10,914 nucleotides of DNA from Bisporella sp. PMI_857 (lineage: Eukaryota; Ascomycota; Leotiomycetes; Helotiales; Helotiaceae), in assembly GCA_021307315.1 (NCBI GenBank), contig JAJSPD010000270.1:1-10914 (forward strand), given 5' to 3'. This document shows, in pieces, positions 1 to 8,024 of the stretch (within the stretch, counting starts at the first letter, position 1; every line of letters starts with the position of its first letter). The translations under genes were made by a program, and so were the position numbers. Below the pieces are notes generated by a model. The model made no database searches. It saw only the letters and a list, made by a program, of their open reading frames with translations, and was not told the origin of the DNA.

Positions 1-1214
1 AAACTTACAGCAATTCTAAGTCGTTTCAGATAAAAGTTATACTTTAAGTAAGTGAAAACTTCCGTTTTAAACTTTATTTATATATTCTGCACTTTTACAA
101 ATCGTCGAAAAACAAAACGCTTAAACTATTAAAGCTTTCAGCGTATCAGTATAGCCGGCCGGCTTATGCGCCGCAAGTCTGTTACAAAAAACTTCGCGAA
201 GTTATTCCAGCTATTAGTTAGTATCGCGTTATTTCGAATAGCGCGAGCTACAAAATGAAAGATCGAACAAAAAATCGGGAAATTGTTCTCGCGAAATAAA
301 AAAATTGTCTTGTAAAAAAAGAAAAGTCAGCTAAAGCAGCAGCGTAGCTAAAAAAAAAGAAAAAAAAAAAAAGTTACGTGCAGTTTAAGCTTATTATCGG
401 CTTTTTTATAGTGCCGGAAAAAGACTTTTATAGCTAAGAAATCTTTCTTTTTCGACTTAAAGTTTTGCACAATCCAAAAAGTAATATTCTTATAACAAAG
501 TACTTTCTACTTTCGGATTTTCTTTTCGACGTTGTTTAGTGCCGAAGCGCTATCGCTGCTCTAGAACGGGCTGCTGCTATTTTTAATCTCCAGAAAGTAG
601 CAGTCCGTTTTATACTCGGCTATAATAGTGTCGCTCTCGTCGCTGCTGTATCCGCTATTTATGTAACGGCTACCGGCTACCGCGCTGTCGGGAATAGTTT
701 TATTTTCGGCGCCCCTTTCATTATTACTATTAAAGATTTTTTCGTCATTGTTAAAAAAATCGTTCTCGGTCCAGTTTTCATTATTACTGTCAAAAAGATC
801 TTCGTTGTATGTATTATAAAGTTCTTTATTATCGTTACAAAAATCGCCGCTTGCTTCGCCGGCCTGAACATAGCTCTAGAACTGCTTCGTTTCGTTTAGT
901 GGATTTTTGCAAGCGTCGCTTTTCGACGCATAGACAAATTCGGCCGGTCGCCCACTCGTGTAAGCCTAGAAAAGCGTAATGCCGACAATGTTCAAGCGGT
1001 TATTTTCGGTCGAAAAAACGCTTTCATCGCGGGCCCAGTAGTAAGCTAGTAAAAGAAGAAGCTCGTTTGCTCTCGCGACGGGTTTAGGCTTAAACATAAT
1101 ATTTAAATCGTACTCGATCGCGAGCGTGCTATTAATGAACTTTGCAATAGTAAGTTCAGCGATATAACAAAAAACCAGAACACAAAAAACGAAAGCGGAA
1201 AGTCGAAAGCTACT
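1..1214 (-). pseudogene. Decayed DUF3435-family (captain-like tyrosine recombinase) gene, 3' end beyond window
   Basis: Reading the minus strand in one frame from 1214 downwards gives a long stretch typical of fungal DUF3435 proteins, broken by TAG stops at 968-966, 878-876, 563-561 and 509-507. Recognisable blocks are YYWARDESVFSTENNRL (about 1043-993), AYTSGRPAEFVYASK (965-921, its Arg codon at 950-948 fitting the box I catalytic arginine of tyrosine recombinases), KVLCYKNITFWIVQN (506-462) and FFRHYKKADNKLK (about 422-384). An A/T run at 351-372 marks a frameshift; homology resumes in another frame with FLFLQDNFISREQFPDF (about 324-270) and AGYTDTL (159-139). Several more stops lie between 240 and 121. 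The N-terminus above 1214 is not recognisable and the C-terminal catalytic part is lost or lies left of the window. DUF3435 includes Starship captains as well as many dispersed relatives; which this was cannot be told here. The family call rests on recalled consensus blocks. Confidence 0.75.
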
Positions 1215-2190
1215 TTAACAATTTTTAAAAAGTCATTTGCGTCGACGTAGTAGCTATTAGCTCGACGATAAAGTATTTTGAAATCTCGCCAATACTAATT
1301 AATTGTTATTCTTTTTGTTCTTTTTTCTTTTTGGAGCTTCGGTACGATATAAGTTTCACAAGTCCAGCGTAAAAACTTCATTATACTCTTTTTAGTAAAA
1401 TGCTTTGCTTCAAAAGCTTTTTTCTAACATTTCAGCTTTTTTTCCGCGCAATATTTATCGTCTTATTAACTACATATAATTTTAGTCTGCTAAATATACT
1501 TTACAAATTTCTTTCTAGTATAATATATACCGGCTTTTGTATTGTTTAAGTTTATCGGCTAAAAAAACGACTTTTTGTCGTATTTATTTTCTATTCGTCG
1601 GTAATTTTTTCCACTAAATACATATCTATTTTTTAAAACCCGAAATTTATTTTTTCGTTGTTTAAAAATATTCTAGACAAGCCTGTTAAAAGGTTTCTGT
1701 AAAGAAACTTGAATCGAAGCTATAATCGTGTTGAAATTCTAAAAAAGTAAAAAAAAAAAACAGCTAATCTACAAACTACGCTTATATACTTCAATGCCGG
1801 TTTAAAAAAGTACGCTTAAAACAAAATTAGCATAATTATAAAAAGTGCCAAAAAGTAAAAACACTTATTACGCTGTTAACGCAGCCTAAAAATCGGCGTT
1901 AGCAAAAAAAAAAAAAGTAAAAAAACGATCGAGTTGCAAAGTAGTAGTAAAAAGTGTAAAAAGTAGCAAAGCGACAACAAACTTCGAGAAGCTTTACAAA
2001 AAAAAAAATCGCGAGTTAGACTACTGTTAAAAGCAGTAAGCAAAAAAAGTGAAAAGAATGCAAAGTAAAAGCAGTGTCCCAAATAAAAATTTGACCGTTT
2101 TTAAACAAAAGAAAGTAGGCAAAAGCTGCGACGACATTTTACGGCTTCGACGACCATTAAAATTAAAAAAGGGTGGCCCGCTATAACTAA
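1215..2190. other. AT-rich decayed intergenic or repeat sequence
   Basis: No intact gene is visible. Part of 1215-1700 may be the unrecognisable 5' end of the DUF3435 relic, since the minus strand is purine-rich there. From about 1740 to 2110 the plus strand becomes strongly A-rich with AAG/AAA-type runs, as if a lysine-rich reading frame once ran the other way. A possible coding scrap at about 1894-2068 is described under findings. Minus-strand open frames here are poly-Phe/Leu products of the A runs. Confidence 0.6.
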
Positions 2191-2345
2191 CAGAAAAAAA
2201 AAAAAGCCATTTCTGGCTCCTGGACCGAGAGATCTGGGAAAGTTGAAAATAATACAACCAGCATGTTTTTTTGGGGGGGGGAGGGGATGCGGTGGGCAAG
2301 GAGGGGCGCGGCACGCGCCAAGCGGCACGTGCGCTACCAGGCAAG
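2191..2345. other. GC-rich block with G-tracts left of the MULE
   Basis: The sequence switches abruptly from AT-rich to GC-rich. It holds a nine-G run at 2273-2281, followed by further G runs at 2283-2286, 2294-2296 and 2303-2306 (loops of 1, 7 and 6 nt), matching the G3+N1-7 pattern of a potential quadruplex. With 4700-4775 it forms the pre-insertion target of the MULE. No gene is seen. Confidence 0.6.
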
Positions 2346-2353
2346 GTTTTAGC
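2346..2353. repeat. Left target-site duplication of MULE (GTTTTAGC)
   Basis: GTTTTAGC abuts the left TIR and is repeated exactly at 4692-4699 after the right TIR. The following G also matches (2354 and 4700), so a 9-bp reading is possible if the TIR is taken one base shorter. MULEs usually give 8-11 bp duplications. Confidence 0.85.
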
Positions 2354-2440
2354 GGAATCGATTAAAGTGTTCACGAATAGCGCGGCGCTAGAGCCTTGGC
2401 AACAGGGGAACCTTGTATTTAAGCGAGCCAATAGCTAAAA
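2354..2440 (+). repeat. Left terminal inverted repeat of MULE (87 bp)
   Basis: It begins GGAATCGATT and is the exact reverse complement of 4605-4691. It contains an odd palindrome AGCGCGGCGCT at 2379-2389. The first base beyond the inner end (2441) breaks the pairing; at the outer end the base pair 2353/4692 also pairs but falls within the target duplication. Confidence 0.95.
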
Positions 2441-2558
2441 GATGTGGCTGGGGGTGGCTGGGGGAGGCTGGGTCGGCATAATATATGGCCGATTGGCCGG
2501 CTATAAAGCACCCGGAATTCATGAATTCTAAGGCTTTTACCTTACGATTTTTTTGATC
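2441..2558 (+). promoter_or_regulatory. MULE transposase promoter and leader
   Basis: Just inside the left TIR lies a G-rich tandem repeat with a 10-bp period (units at 2445-2454 and 2455-2464, both TGGCTGGGGG, then a degenerate third at 2465-2474). A TATAAA box sits at 2502-2507, 52 bp before the transposase ATG. A perfect 14-bp palindrome GAATTCATGAATTC covers 2515-2528. Its ATG (2521) opens an 11-codon frame that ends at TGA 2554-2556, two bases before the main ATG. Whether that short frame is transcribed depends on the start site, which cannot be seen. Confidence 0.6.
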
Positions 2559-4610
2559 ATGGATGCCTTCACTTCCTTACCACGTGACGCTTCTCAAATT
2601 AGTCACGTGCGACAACTGCTTTTTAATATCACGTTACCTCTGAAGCTTAGTATGAGTGATTTTGAGCTTTATTGGCCTACAGTTGACAATATTTACGTCA
2701 TACGGACAGCAACAAAGTCAGGTGACTTTACTTCTCAGCTGATCAATTGTCGATTTAAGCGAGGCTATAAAGCTAAGCCTAATTCGGCCTCAAAACCACG
2801 TGCTGCCAGCACAAAAAAAGCTAAACACCACTGCAATGTGAGCTTTCGACTAGTGAAATATGCAAATCACGTGGAGTTTCACATGAGCAGAGGCAGCCCA
2901 CTTATTCATACCCATTCATTGGATGAAAGTGACGCTAATAAGCGAAATAGCGCGCTTTTGAAGCACGTGCAAGCTGATATTACTAAAGGGTATGCTCCGG
3001 CAGCCGTGATTGGCTCAATACGTGGTTCTGGCCAATTAGAGGCTCAAGCTCGCTTAAATGCGGCTGGAGGAGTGTATTTGACGCGTCAAGACGCGATTAA
3101 TAGTGGGGCTACATGGAGAAAGGCCAATCCGAACGCGTTATTTGCGTCACCTGATACAAAAAACGACACTAAAATTCAGTGCCAAGAGGCTTTTCAAGCG
3201 CTAGACTCAATGAAGTGGCTTAGCGCGTCAATTCAGGCCGAATCACAAGAGCACGTAATTGGCTGGGGAATAGTTTTTGCGGATCCGGCTCGCTTACAGA
3301 ACCTGACTCAATGGGGTCACCTGACTCTTATGGATGCGACTCACAAAACCAACCAATTAGAGTGGAAGCTTTTTACGCTAATGATACGTAACCAATGGGG
3401 TTGCTGGCTTCCAGTAGCTCACGCGCTATTGTCACATGAGTTTAGCGAGCTAATTGCTGAATTTTTATTGGCTATCAAAAAATGGGTCACGTGGAAGCTT
3501 CGCTATATTCTTACGGATGACTCGGCAGCTGAAATCAAAGCGGTTCGTTTAGCTTTTCCGGGTTTGATTGGAGGAGAAACTGATGTAAGACCCACTTATT
3601 CCCTTTTTAGGCTAGCTTACTAACTATATTAGGTTAGCCACCTTCTTTGCCGAGTTCACTGCCAGCGTACAATTAAGCGACGACTAGGCTCGAAAAAGGA
3701 CCAAAAAGCACGTGCTTCGCTTATGGCTGCCCTTTGTAGCCGTCGAACCAAGTTTGGCGCTATAGAATCGACCAATGAAGCTATTAGGCAAGCCGGCAGT
3801 GATGAGTCAGCTCAATATATCAAAGCTAATTGGCTGCCAGAGATCGAAAAGTGGGGCCACTTTGCTCGTGATCACTCGCCTTTGCTTCTTCAGGTAACTA
3901 CAACTAATCCAATAGAAGCGTTCCATCGTTCGCTTAAATCACTCGCTAAGCTTACTAAGCTTGTGATTCGCCCGAAATATTCCTTGGCAGGGATTATTAG
4001 CCTAATTCGGCAATGCGCTCTCGCTTATGACGCACGTGCTCAAAAAGCAGCTTATGATTGGTCAAGAAAAAAGCTTAGCGCTGTAATAGGCTATCCTTGG
4101 CTTGATACCTTCCCTTATCAAGTTCAGCTTCTTTTATTAGGCGAGATCAAATTAGCCGAAGAGCTAGCCGAATCAGGAACTGACCCTTCGCTTCAGGATG
4201 ACCTCACGTGCCATTGTCGTTTTGCTCGGAGTTATCTCCTTCCGTGCCGGCATATAATACTAGCATATCATTGGCTCGGCGTGATCGAAGAGCCTAATTG
4301 GGATAATTACGCGAGCCAATTTGACGAATCAGGATACGAGATTTATTGGACTAAAGGCCTAACTGACGTTGTGGAGGAGCCAAATAGGTTTTCACGTGAT
4401 ATTGAAGCAAAGCTTCATACAAATGAGGCTTTGGATCAAGTGCGGACCCGCTTTTTTGAGCTAAGCGAGCTGGCTGGCCAATTGAATGAGGACGAAAAAA
4501 ATCGGCTATTTCAGGTATGGGAACAAGAAGTGCTCCACTTTTCTACGGCTTTGGTTGGCTCATCATTAGACGAGTGGATCTCTAGGGCACGTGATCCTAT
4601 TTTGTTTTAG
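2559..4610 (+). CDS. MULE transposase, two exons (2559-3584, 3633-4610), 667 aa
   Basis: This is the element's DDE transposase, a nuclear protein expected to bind the TIRs and catalyse cut-and-paste transposition. The ATG at 2559 is chosen because the in-frame codon six bases upstream is TTG. Order of domains: an N-terminal zinc-binding region with Cys64, Cys92, His117 and His119 (FLYWCH/WRKY-GCM1-like, as in other MULEs); the transposase core with Asp259 in MDATHKTN, Asp320 in TDDSAAE and probable Glu437 in TNPIEAFHRS; a CRVH (CxxH) motif at 348-351; and a SWIM zinc finger, CxCx9CxH, at Cys535, Cys537, Cys547 and His549. A 48-bp phase-0 intron (3585-3632) joins the two halves; without splicing the frame stops at 3621. 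The gene is full length with no internal stop. Its TAG stop (4608-4610) lies inside the right TIR. The Glu assignment is the least certain residue. Confidence 0.93.
3585..3632 (+). other. Intron of MULE transposase (48 bp, phase 0)
   Basis: The donor is GTAAGA at 3585, a TACTAAC-like branch site lies at 3618-3624 and the acceptor is TATTAG ending at 3632. Splicing restores the conserved run VSHLLCRVH directly after the second catalytic Asp region, which shows that the two open frames are one gene and not a frameshifted pair. Confidence 0.9.
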
Positions 4611-4691
4611 CTATTGGCTCGCTTAAATACAAGGTTCCCCTGTTGCCAAGGCTCTAGCGCCGCGCTATTCGTGAACACTTTAATCGATTCC
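4605..4691 (-). repeat. Right terminal inverted repeat of MULE (87 bp)
   Basis: It is the exact reverse complement of 2354-2440, ending in CGATTCC. The inner end overlaps the last six bases of the transposase gene, including its stop codon. Confidence 0.95.
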
Positions 4692-4699
4692 GTTTTAGC
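4692..4699. repeat. Right target-site duplication of MULE (GTTTTAGC)
   Basis: It is identical to 2346-2353 and directly abuts the right TIR. Confidence 0.85.
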
Positions 4700-4775
4700 G
4701 AGCGGTCGAGGATGCGTAAAACAGCGACCAAACCCGCCGAATTCAGCAGCCCAAACCGCTGTGCTCAGACTTATT

Positions 4776-6170
4776 CTATAATAAAAACTATAAAACTAAA
4801 TTAAACTTTTAGCAAAATACTAAAAAGCTTACTTATATAGTTATTTATATTACTATTTATTTCGCTATTATTAAAAGACTTATATTTTTTATTTTATTTT
4901 TTATATTAAATACTAATTAACAATAAAAACAATAAAAAGCTATAATTAAAAAATTAAATGTTTAAAAGTAATAACTTATATTAAAAATACAAAATAATAA
5001 AATAAGTTTAGTTTAAAAAACTATAAAAATAAAATTTTAATTTTATTATTTAACATATTATAAAATATAGTAAACAATATTATAAAAAAAACTAACTAAA
5101 AACTAAAAACAATAACTACTTTAATATAAAACTTAAAAACGTAATATCGGTAATTGTAATACACTATAAAAAAAGTATCGACAAATTTAAACTTTATATA
5201 ATAAATCACTGTTAACAATTATAAACGTATTATATATATAAAAATAAAAATAAATTGTATTAACAATAGTAAAGTTTTAACAAAAAAAAATTTACTAAAA
5301 TGTTAAAAAAGTAAAAATTAATATAAATAATAAAATACTTTTATAAAATTAAAATTAAAAATTAGTTAAAATCTGTAATTAATTATAATAACAATATAGA
5401 ATTTACAAGTTATACAAAAAAACAAATTATTAAAAACAAATTTCAAAATAAACTGTAAGCTTTTTTTTTTTTTTTTTTTTTTTAAAAAAAACCCTAAGTT
5501 TAAATTAATACTAATAAGTTTATTGCAAGTATTAAATTGTTTAAATATATACAATTAACTTTTGATATTTATTTGATTTGTAAAATAAACAAAAATTAAA
5601 AAAACATTAACAATTAATAATAATAAAATTAAACTAAACATTTAACAAATTATTAATAAACACTTACTATTTAGCTATGTATTTTACTATTCATTTCTTT
5701 GTTACTTTTCAAAAAATTAATACTTATTTTTTTATACTTTTTAAATTCTAAATTTTAATAAAATAATAAATAAATCACGTGCCTCGCAGAGCGAGCTAAG
5801 TTCTTTAGCCGTATATAAGCTACTCGAGCGCAGCGACGTAGCGCATAGGCTAAAAGGCCGCAAGCTCGTTTAATTTATAACTTATTATTCTTATTACTTT
5901 TAAATTACTTTAAAGCTTTAGTTTTATATATTAATTATAAGTCTAGACCTTTTAAAATATTCTTAAACCCTTTATTTAAAAAATTAACGCATTTATATAT
6001 TTTAAATTACTTTAAAATAAGCAATAATATCTTTAATTAATTTATTTAACTAATAAATACTACTAATTTCTACTAGTTTTGCTATTTTATTTTAAATTAA
6101 GACTATTATATTTTAGTATTAGTTAGCTATAAAGCCTATTAGACTTAATTACTAACGTAAGATGTGTTTT
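4776..6170. other. Extreme AT-rich desert, RIP-like
   Basis: About 1.4 kb is composed almost entirely of A, T and scattered C/G, with TA and AA/TT runs and almost no CpG outside the islet at 5776-5872. A run of 23 T followed by 7 A occupies 5461-5490. No reading frame or structural repeat could be recognised. The likely origin is one or more repeats mutated by RIP. A short transition of ordinary composition (4700-4775) separates it from the MULE. It ends sharply near 6170. Confidence 0.75.
5776..5872. other. GC-rich islet with nested dyads inside the AT desert
   Basis: It starts with CACGTG (5776-5781) and a CTCGC-AGA-GCGAG hairpin. An outer pair TTTAGCC (5804-5810) / GGCTAAA (5848-5854) encloses an inner pair GCTAC (5819-5823) / GTAGC (5838-5842), with a TATATA in the arm. 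No open frame of note exists. Its function is unknown; it could be an unmutated scrap of the parent repeat or a short later insertion. Confidence 0.5.
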
Positions 6171-6198
6171 ACTTTTAAATGGCATAATTGCGTCAGTC

Positions 6199-6334
6199 TC
6201 GGAGGTCGGCCATCGGGGCGGCAGTGTCGGAACATTCCATGTATGCGAGACATGCCGAAATGACAGTGCATGCCCGACATACCGACGCCATATTCCGTCT
6301 AGAATGCGCATCCGATATTCGGTCACCGATTCGG
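6199..6334. promoter_or_regulatory. TCGG-rich promoter of the DUF1772 gene
   Basis: Ten TCGG/CCGA tetramers lie in 136 bp (6199, 6206, 6213, 6227, 6255, 6274, 6282, 6312, 6319, 6331), where about one is expected by chance. Two longer copies face each other: GTCGGAACATTCC at 6226-6238 on the plus strand and GTCGGGCAT at 6278-6270 on the minus strand. TCGG-core sites are typical of fungal Zn2Cys6 regulators; which one is unknown. The same arrangement precedes the monooxygenase gene. The block lies about 130-260 bp upstream of the ATG at 6461. Confidence 0.6.
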
Positions 6335-6460
6335 CAACCCTCTTGATCAAATGGGTAATTGTAAGCTCATGGATTCCTCGCCTTTTGCCTTACGACCACA
6401 GCACGTTTCTTGATCCTTATATTACCAACTAAGTCATCTGCTGCCTTATAGTCTAACATC

Positions 6461-7014
6461 ATGGTATCGTTGGAGAGCGTACTCGCCCCTGGAGCCGCCT
6501 TAGGGTCCGCTTTTCTCGCAGGTAAGAGAGCATGTTAATAGTACCAAGGTCGATGACATTCTCACGAGTTATATCAGGCGGAATGAATGTGGTGTCTATG
6601 TTGGCAGTGCCCATGATTTTGGCCACAACCCCCCCGGATTCGTCTCTCCTTCTGCGACAGTGGCATTTCGTCTACAACTCGGGCCACAAAATGGGGCCAA
6701 GCATGGCTGTGATCAGCGGACTAGCCTATTGGTCGGCCGCTTGGGCGTCTCGAGAGCAAGGAAGAACGGTCTCTCTCTACGCATACTCTGGTGCGGTCAC
6801 CATGTCCATGGTGCCATTCACCTGGCTGTTCATTCTCCCCACGAACAATGCCATTTTCGCGGAGATCGCGAAGGATCGAGCTGGAAAACCAACGAATCTT
6901 GCACACGCTCAGGGTCTCGTCGGCAGGTGGCGAACATTGAACATTGTTCGCACTCTCTTTCCCATTCTGGGAGCGGCTCTGGGCATGATGACTTTGTGTG
7001 GTCTGGTGCGGTAG
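6461..7014 (+). CDS. DUF1772 / anthrone-oxygenase-like membrane protein, two exons, 165 aa
   Basis: Exons are 6461-6521 and 6578-7014. The intron (6522-6577, GTAAGA...ATATCAG) splits a Gly codon and joins AFLAG to GMNVVSMLAVP, which completes the family's first membrane segment. The 165-aa protein is of normal DUF1772 length, with four hydrophobic segments (about 8-37, 59-77, 86-107, 146-164). Motifs typical of the anthrone-oxygenase branch are GHK at 56-58, the PTNN stretch at 108-111 and WxxxLNxxR at 138-145. Known members oxidise anthrones to anthraquinones (for example emodin anthrone) in polyketide clusters and act without a flavin. The ATG at 6461 gives the short signal-like first exon usual for the family; the in-frame ATG at 6532 lies within the intron. 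The neighbour at 8025-9330 is convergent and shares promoter motifs. The substrate cannot be read from sequence. Confidence 0.85.
6522..6577 (+). other. Intron of DUF1772 gene (56 bp)
   Basis: GTAAGA donor at 6522, ATATCAG acceptor ending at 6577, phase 1. It is placed by restoring the conserved GGM start of the second half of the first membrane segment. Confidence 0.85.
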
Positions 7015-7398
7015 ATAGTGCCTGAGTTGGGAACGTGGATAGAAAGTATTGAAGAATATTTCACATACAACAGCAACACGCGGGAGCGATTTCAGGCTTC
7101 TCGGATGATTTGCGCAAGACACACTAAAATGAAACGTTGACCATTAGGGCATTTCCATCTAATCATTCTGTCGAAGCTCATACTTAAAAGTCTCTCAACT
7201 CTGAAAAACCACTTTAAGCCGTCCAATCCCTCCTAGCGTAAAAACGGTGTTGGTAAATTAATACAGTAGATCATTATACCCTGGCGCACTGCAGAGTTCA
7301 CCACGTTCAATGACGCGAGTACCCCCTGGAGAAGTTCCATAGGTCTACTCCATGTCTCCAAGATCAAGTTGTTTCGATTATGGAAGGCCAGCAGCTCG
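7015..7398. other. Intergenic: 3' flank of the DUF1772 gene
   Basis: Ordinary base composition with no complete gene. Short open stretches exist on both strands between about 7236 and 7398; the minus-strand one is discussed under findings. No terminator-like or repeat structure was recognised. Confidence 0.5.
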
Positions 7399-7400
7399 TA

Positions 7401-7953
7401 CCGTATAATCTGGTATACAAGACCAGGTCCTAGTATAAGACCATACTACCTTATAAGACCACCTCCTAATCTATCCTACGTAGTGGCGACTTTTATATAA
7501 GACTATAGTTTACTAGTTTAATTACATTATTTCAGCAGCACTTTAAGTATAGAAATAATGGTAATATATCACGAAAACGGTCCTATATGCTTGGAAAAGC
7601 TAGTTGTAAGTGCTTTAATACAAAAATACTAAACTAAAAAAAAAAAGTGGAGCTTTGGAAAAAACTTTTCAACTAAATCTAGCTTTTAAGCTAAACGCTA
7701 CTAGTCTTAATTAAAAAACACACGCGAGCTGGTTACGTAATAACCGTGATAATCGAAAGCACTTTAAATGCGTAGATCTATAAGTTCAGGCGGATTACAA
7801 TATAGGAAAGTATAAATAGTATTAAAAAAAAGAGTAAATAAGTGCTCCCCTTAGTTTTATTAGACCAGGCTTACGTACAAGACCAGGTCCAATCATATCC
7901 TCACAACGTGGAACGGGCTATAAGACCATGGTCCTATACACTAGATTATACGG
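7401..7953. mobile_element. Decayed MITE-like element with imperfect TIRs, about 553 bp
   Basis: The left end CCGTATAATCTGGTATAC (7401-7418) and the reverse complement of the right end, CCGTATAATCTAGTGTAT (7953-7936), match over the first 11 bases without error. They continue imperfectly to about 33 columns (five mismatches, four of them transitions, and one gap). Both ends are flanked by TA (7399-7400, 7954-7955), as for Tc1/mariner-type insertions. The interior is AT-rich and codes for nothing recognisable. It carries a 15-bp direct repeat TACAAGACCAGGTCC (7416-7430 and 7876-7890) and ATAAGACCA at 7435, 7453 and 7920. The superfamily call is tentative because TA is a weak duplication signal. 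Confidence 0.65.
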
Positions 7954-8024
7954 TATGCAATGTGTTTGTATGCTATCAGATTTCATTAAGTATATTGTCA
8001 ACGCTACATCGCGACTAGAAGGAA

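Larger units (their letters stand above)
2354..4691 (+). mobile_element. Complete Mutator-like element (MULE), 2338 bp
   Basis: The element has 87-bp terminal inverted repeats that are identical base for base (2354-2440 against 4605-4691), an 8-bp target duplication and one intact intron-containing transposase gene filling the interior. The protein has a MULE DDE core, the CxxH motif and a SWIM zinc finger, so the superfamily call agrees with the structural call. It differs from its surroundings in showing no stop-generating or AT-skewing decay, which implies insertion after the flanks had decayed or escape from mutation. The family cannot be named without comparison; fungal Hop-like MULEs are the general reference class. 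Confidence 0.93.

Noticed and set aside
677..871. 64-codon minus-strand frame with ATG
   Set aside because: It overlaps the DUF3435 relic in another frame and has low-complexity Ile/Lys/Thr-rich sequence without family resemblance.
1876..2431. Several minus-strand frames rich in Phe and Leu
   Set aside because: They arise from plus-strand A runs; the longest crosses the MULE boundary and its target duplication, so it cannot be an old gene.
3585..3722. MULE transposase as two separate genes or a frameshifted pseudogene
   Set aside because: A canonical 48-bp intron in phase 0 joins both parts and restores the CxxH region exactly.
5366..5554. 62-codon minus-strand frame in the AT desert
   Set aside because: It contains a Lys run from the T23 tract and otherwise AT-driven residues; no coding signal.
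6123..6350. 75-codon minus-strand frame upstream of the DUF1772 gene
   Set aside because: It spans the promoter with the TCGG cluster and reaches into the AT-rich block; no recognisable motif.
6660..7122. Overlapping frames on both strands within the DUF1772 gene
   Set aside because: They are alternative-frame readings of a gene whose spliced frame matches its family end to end.
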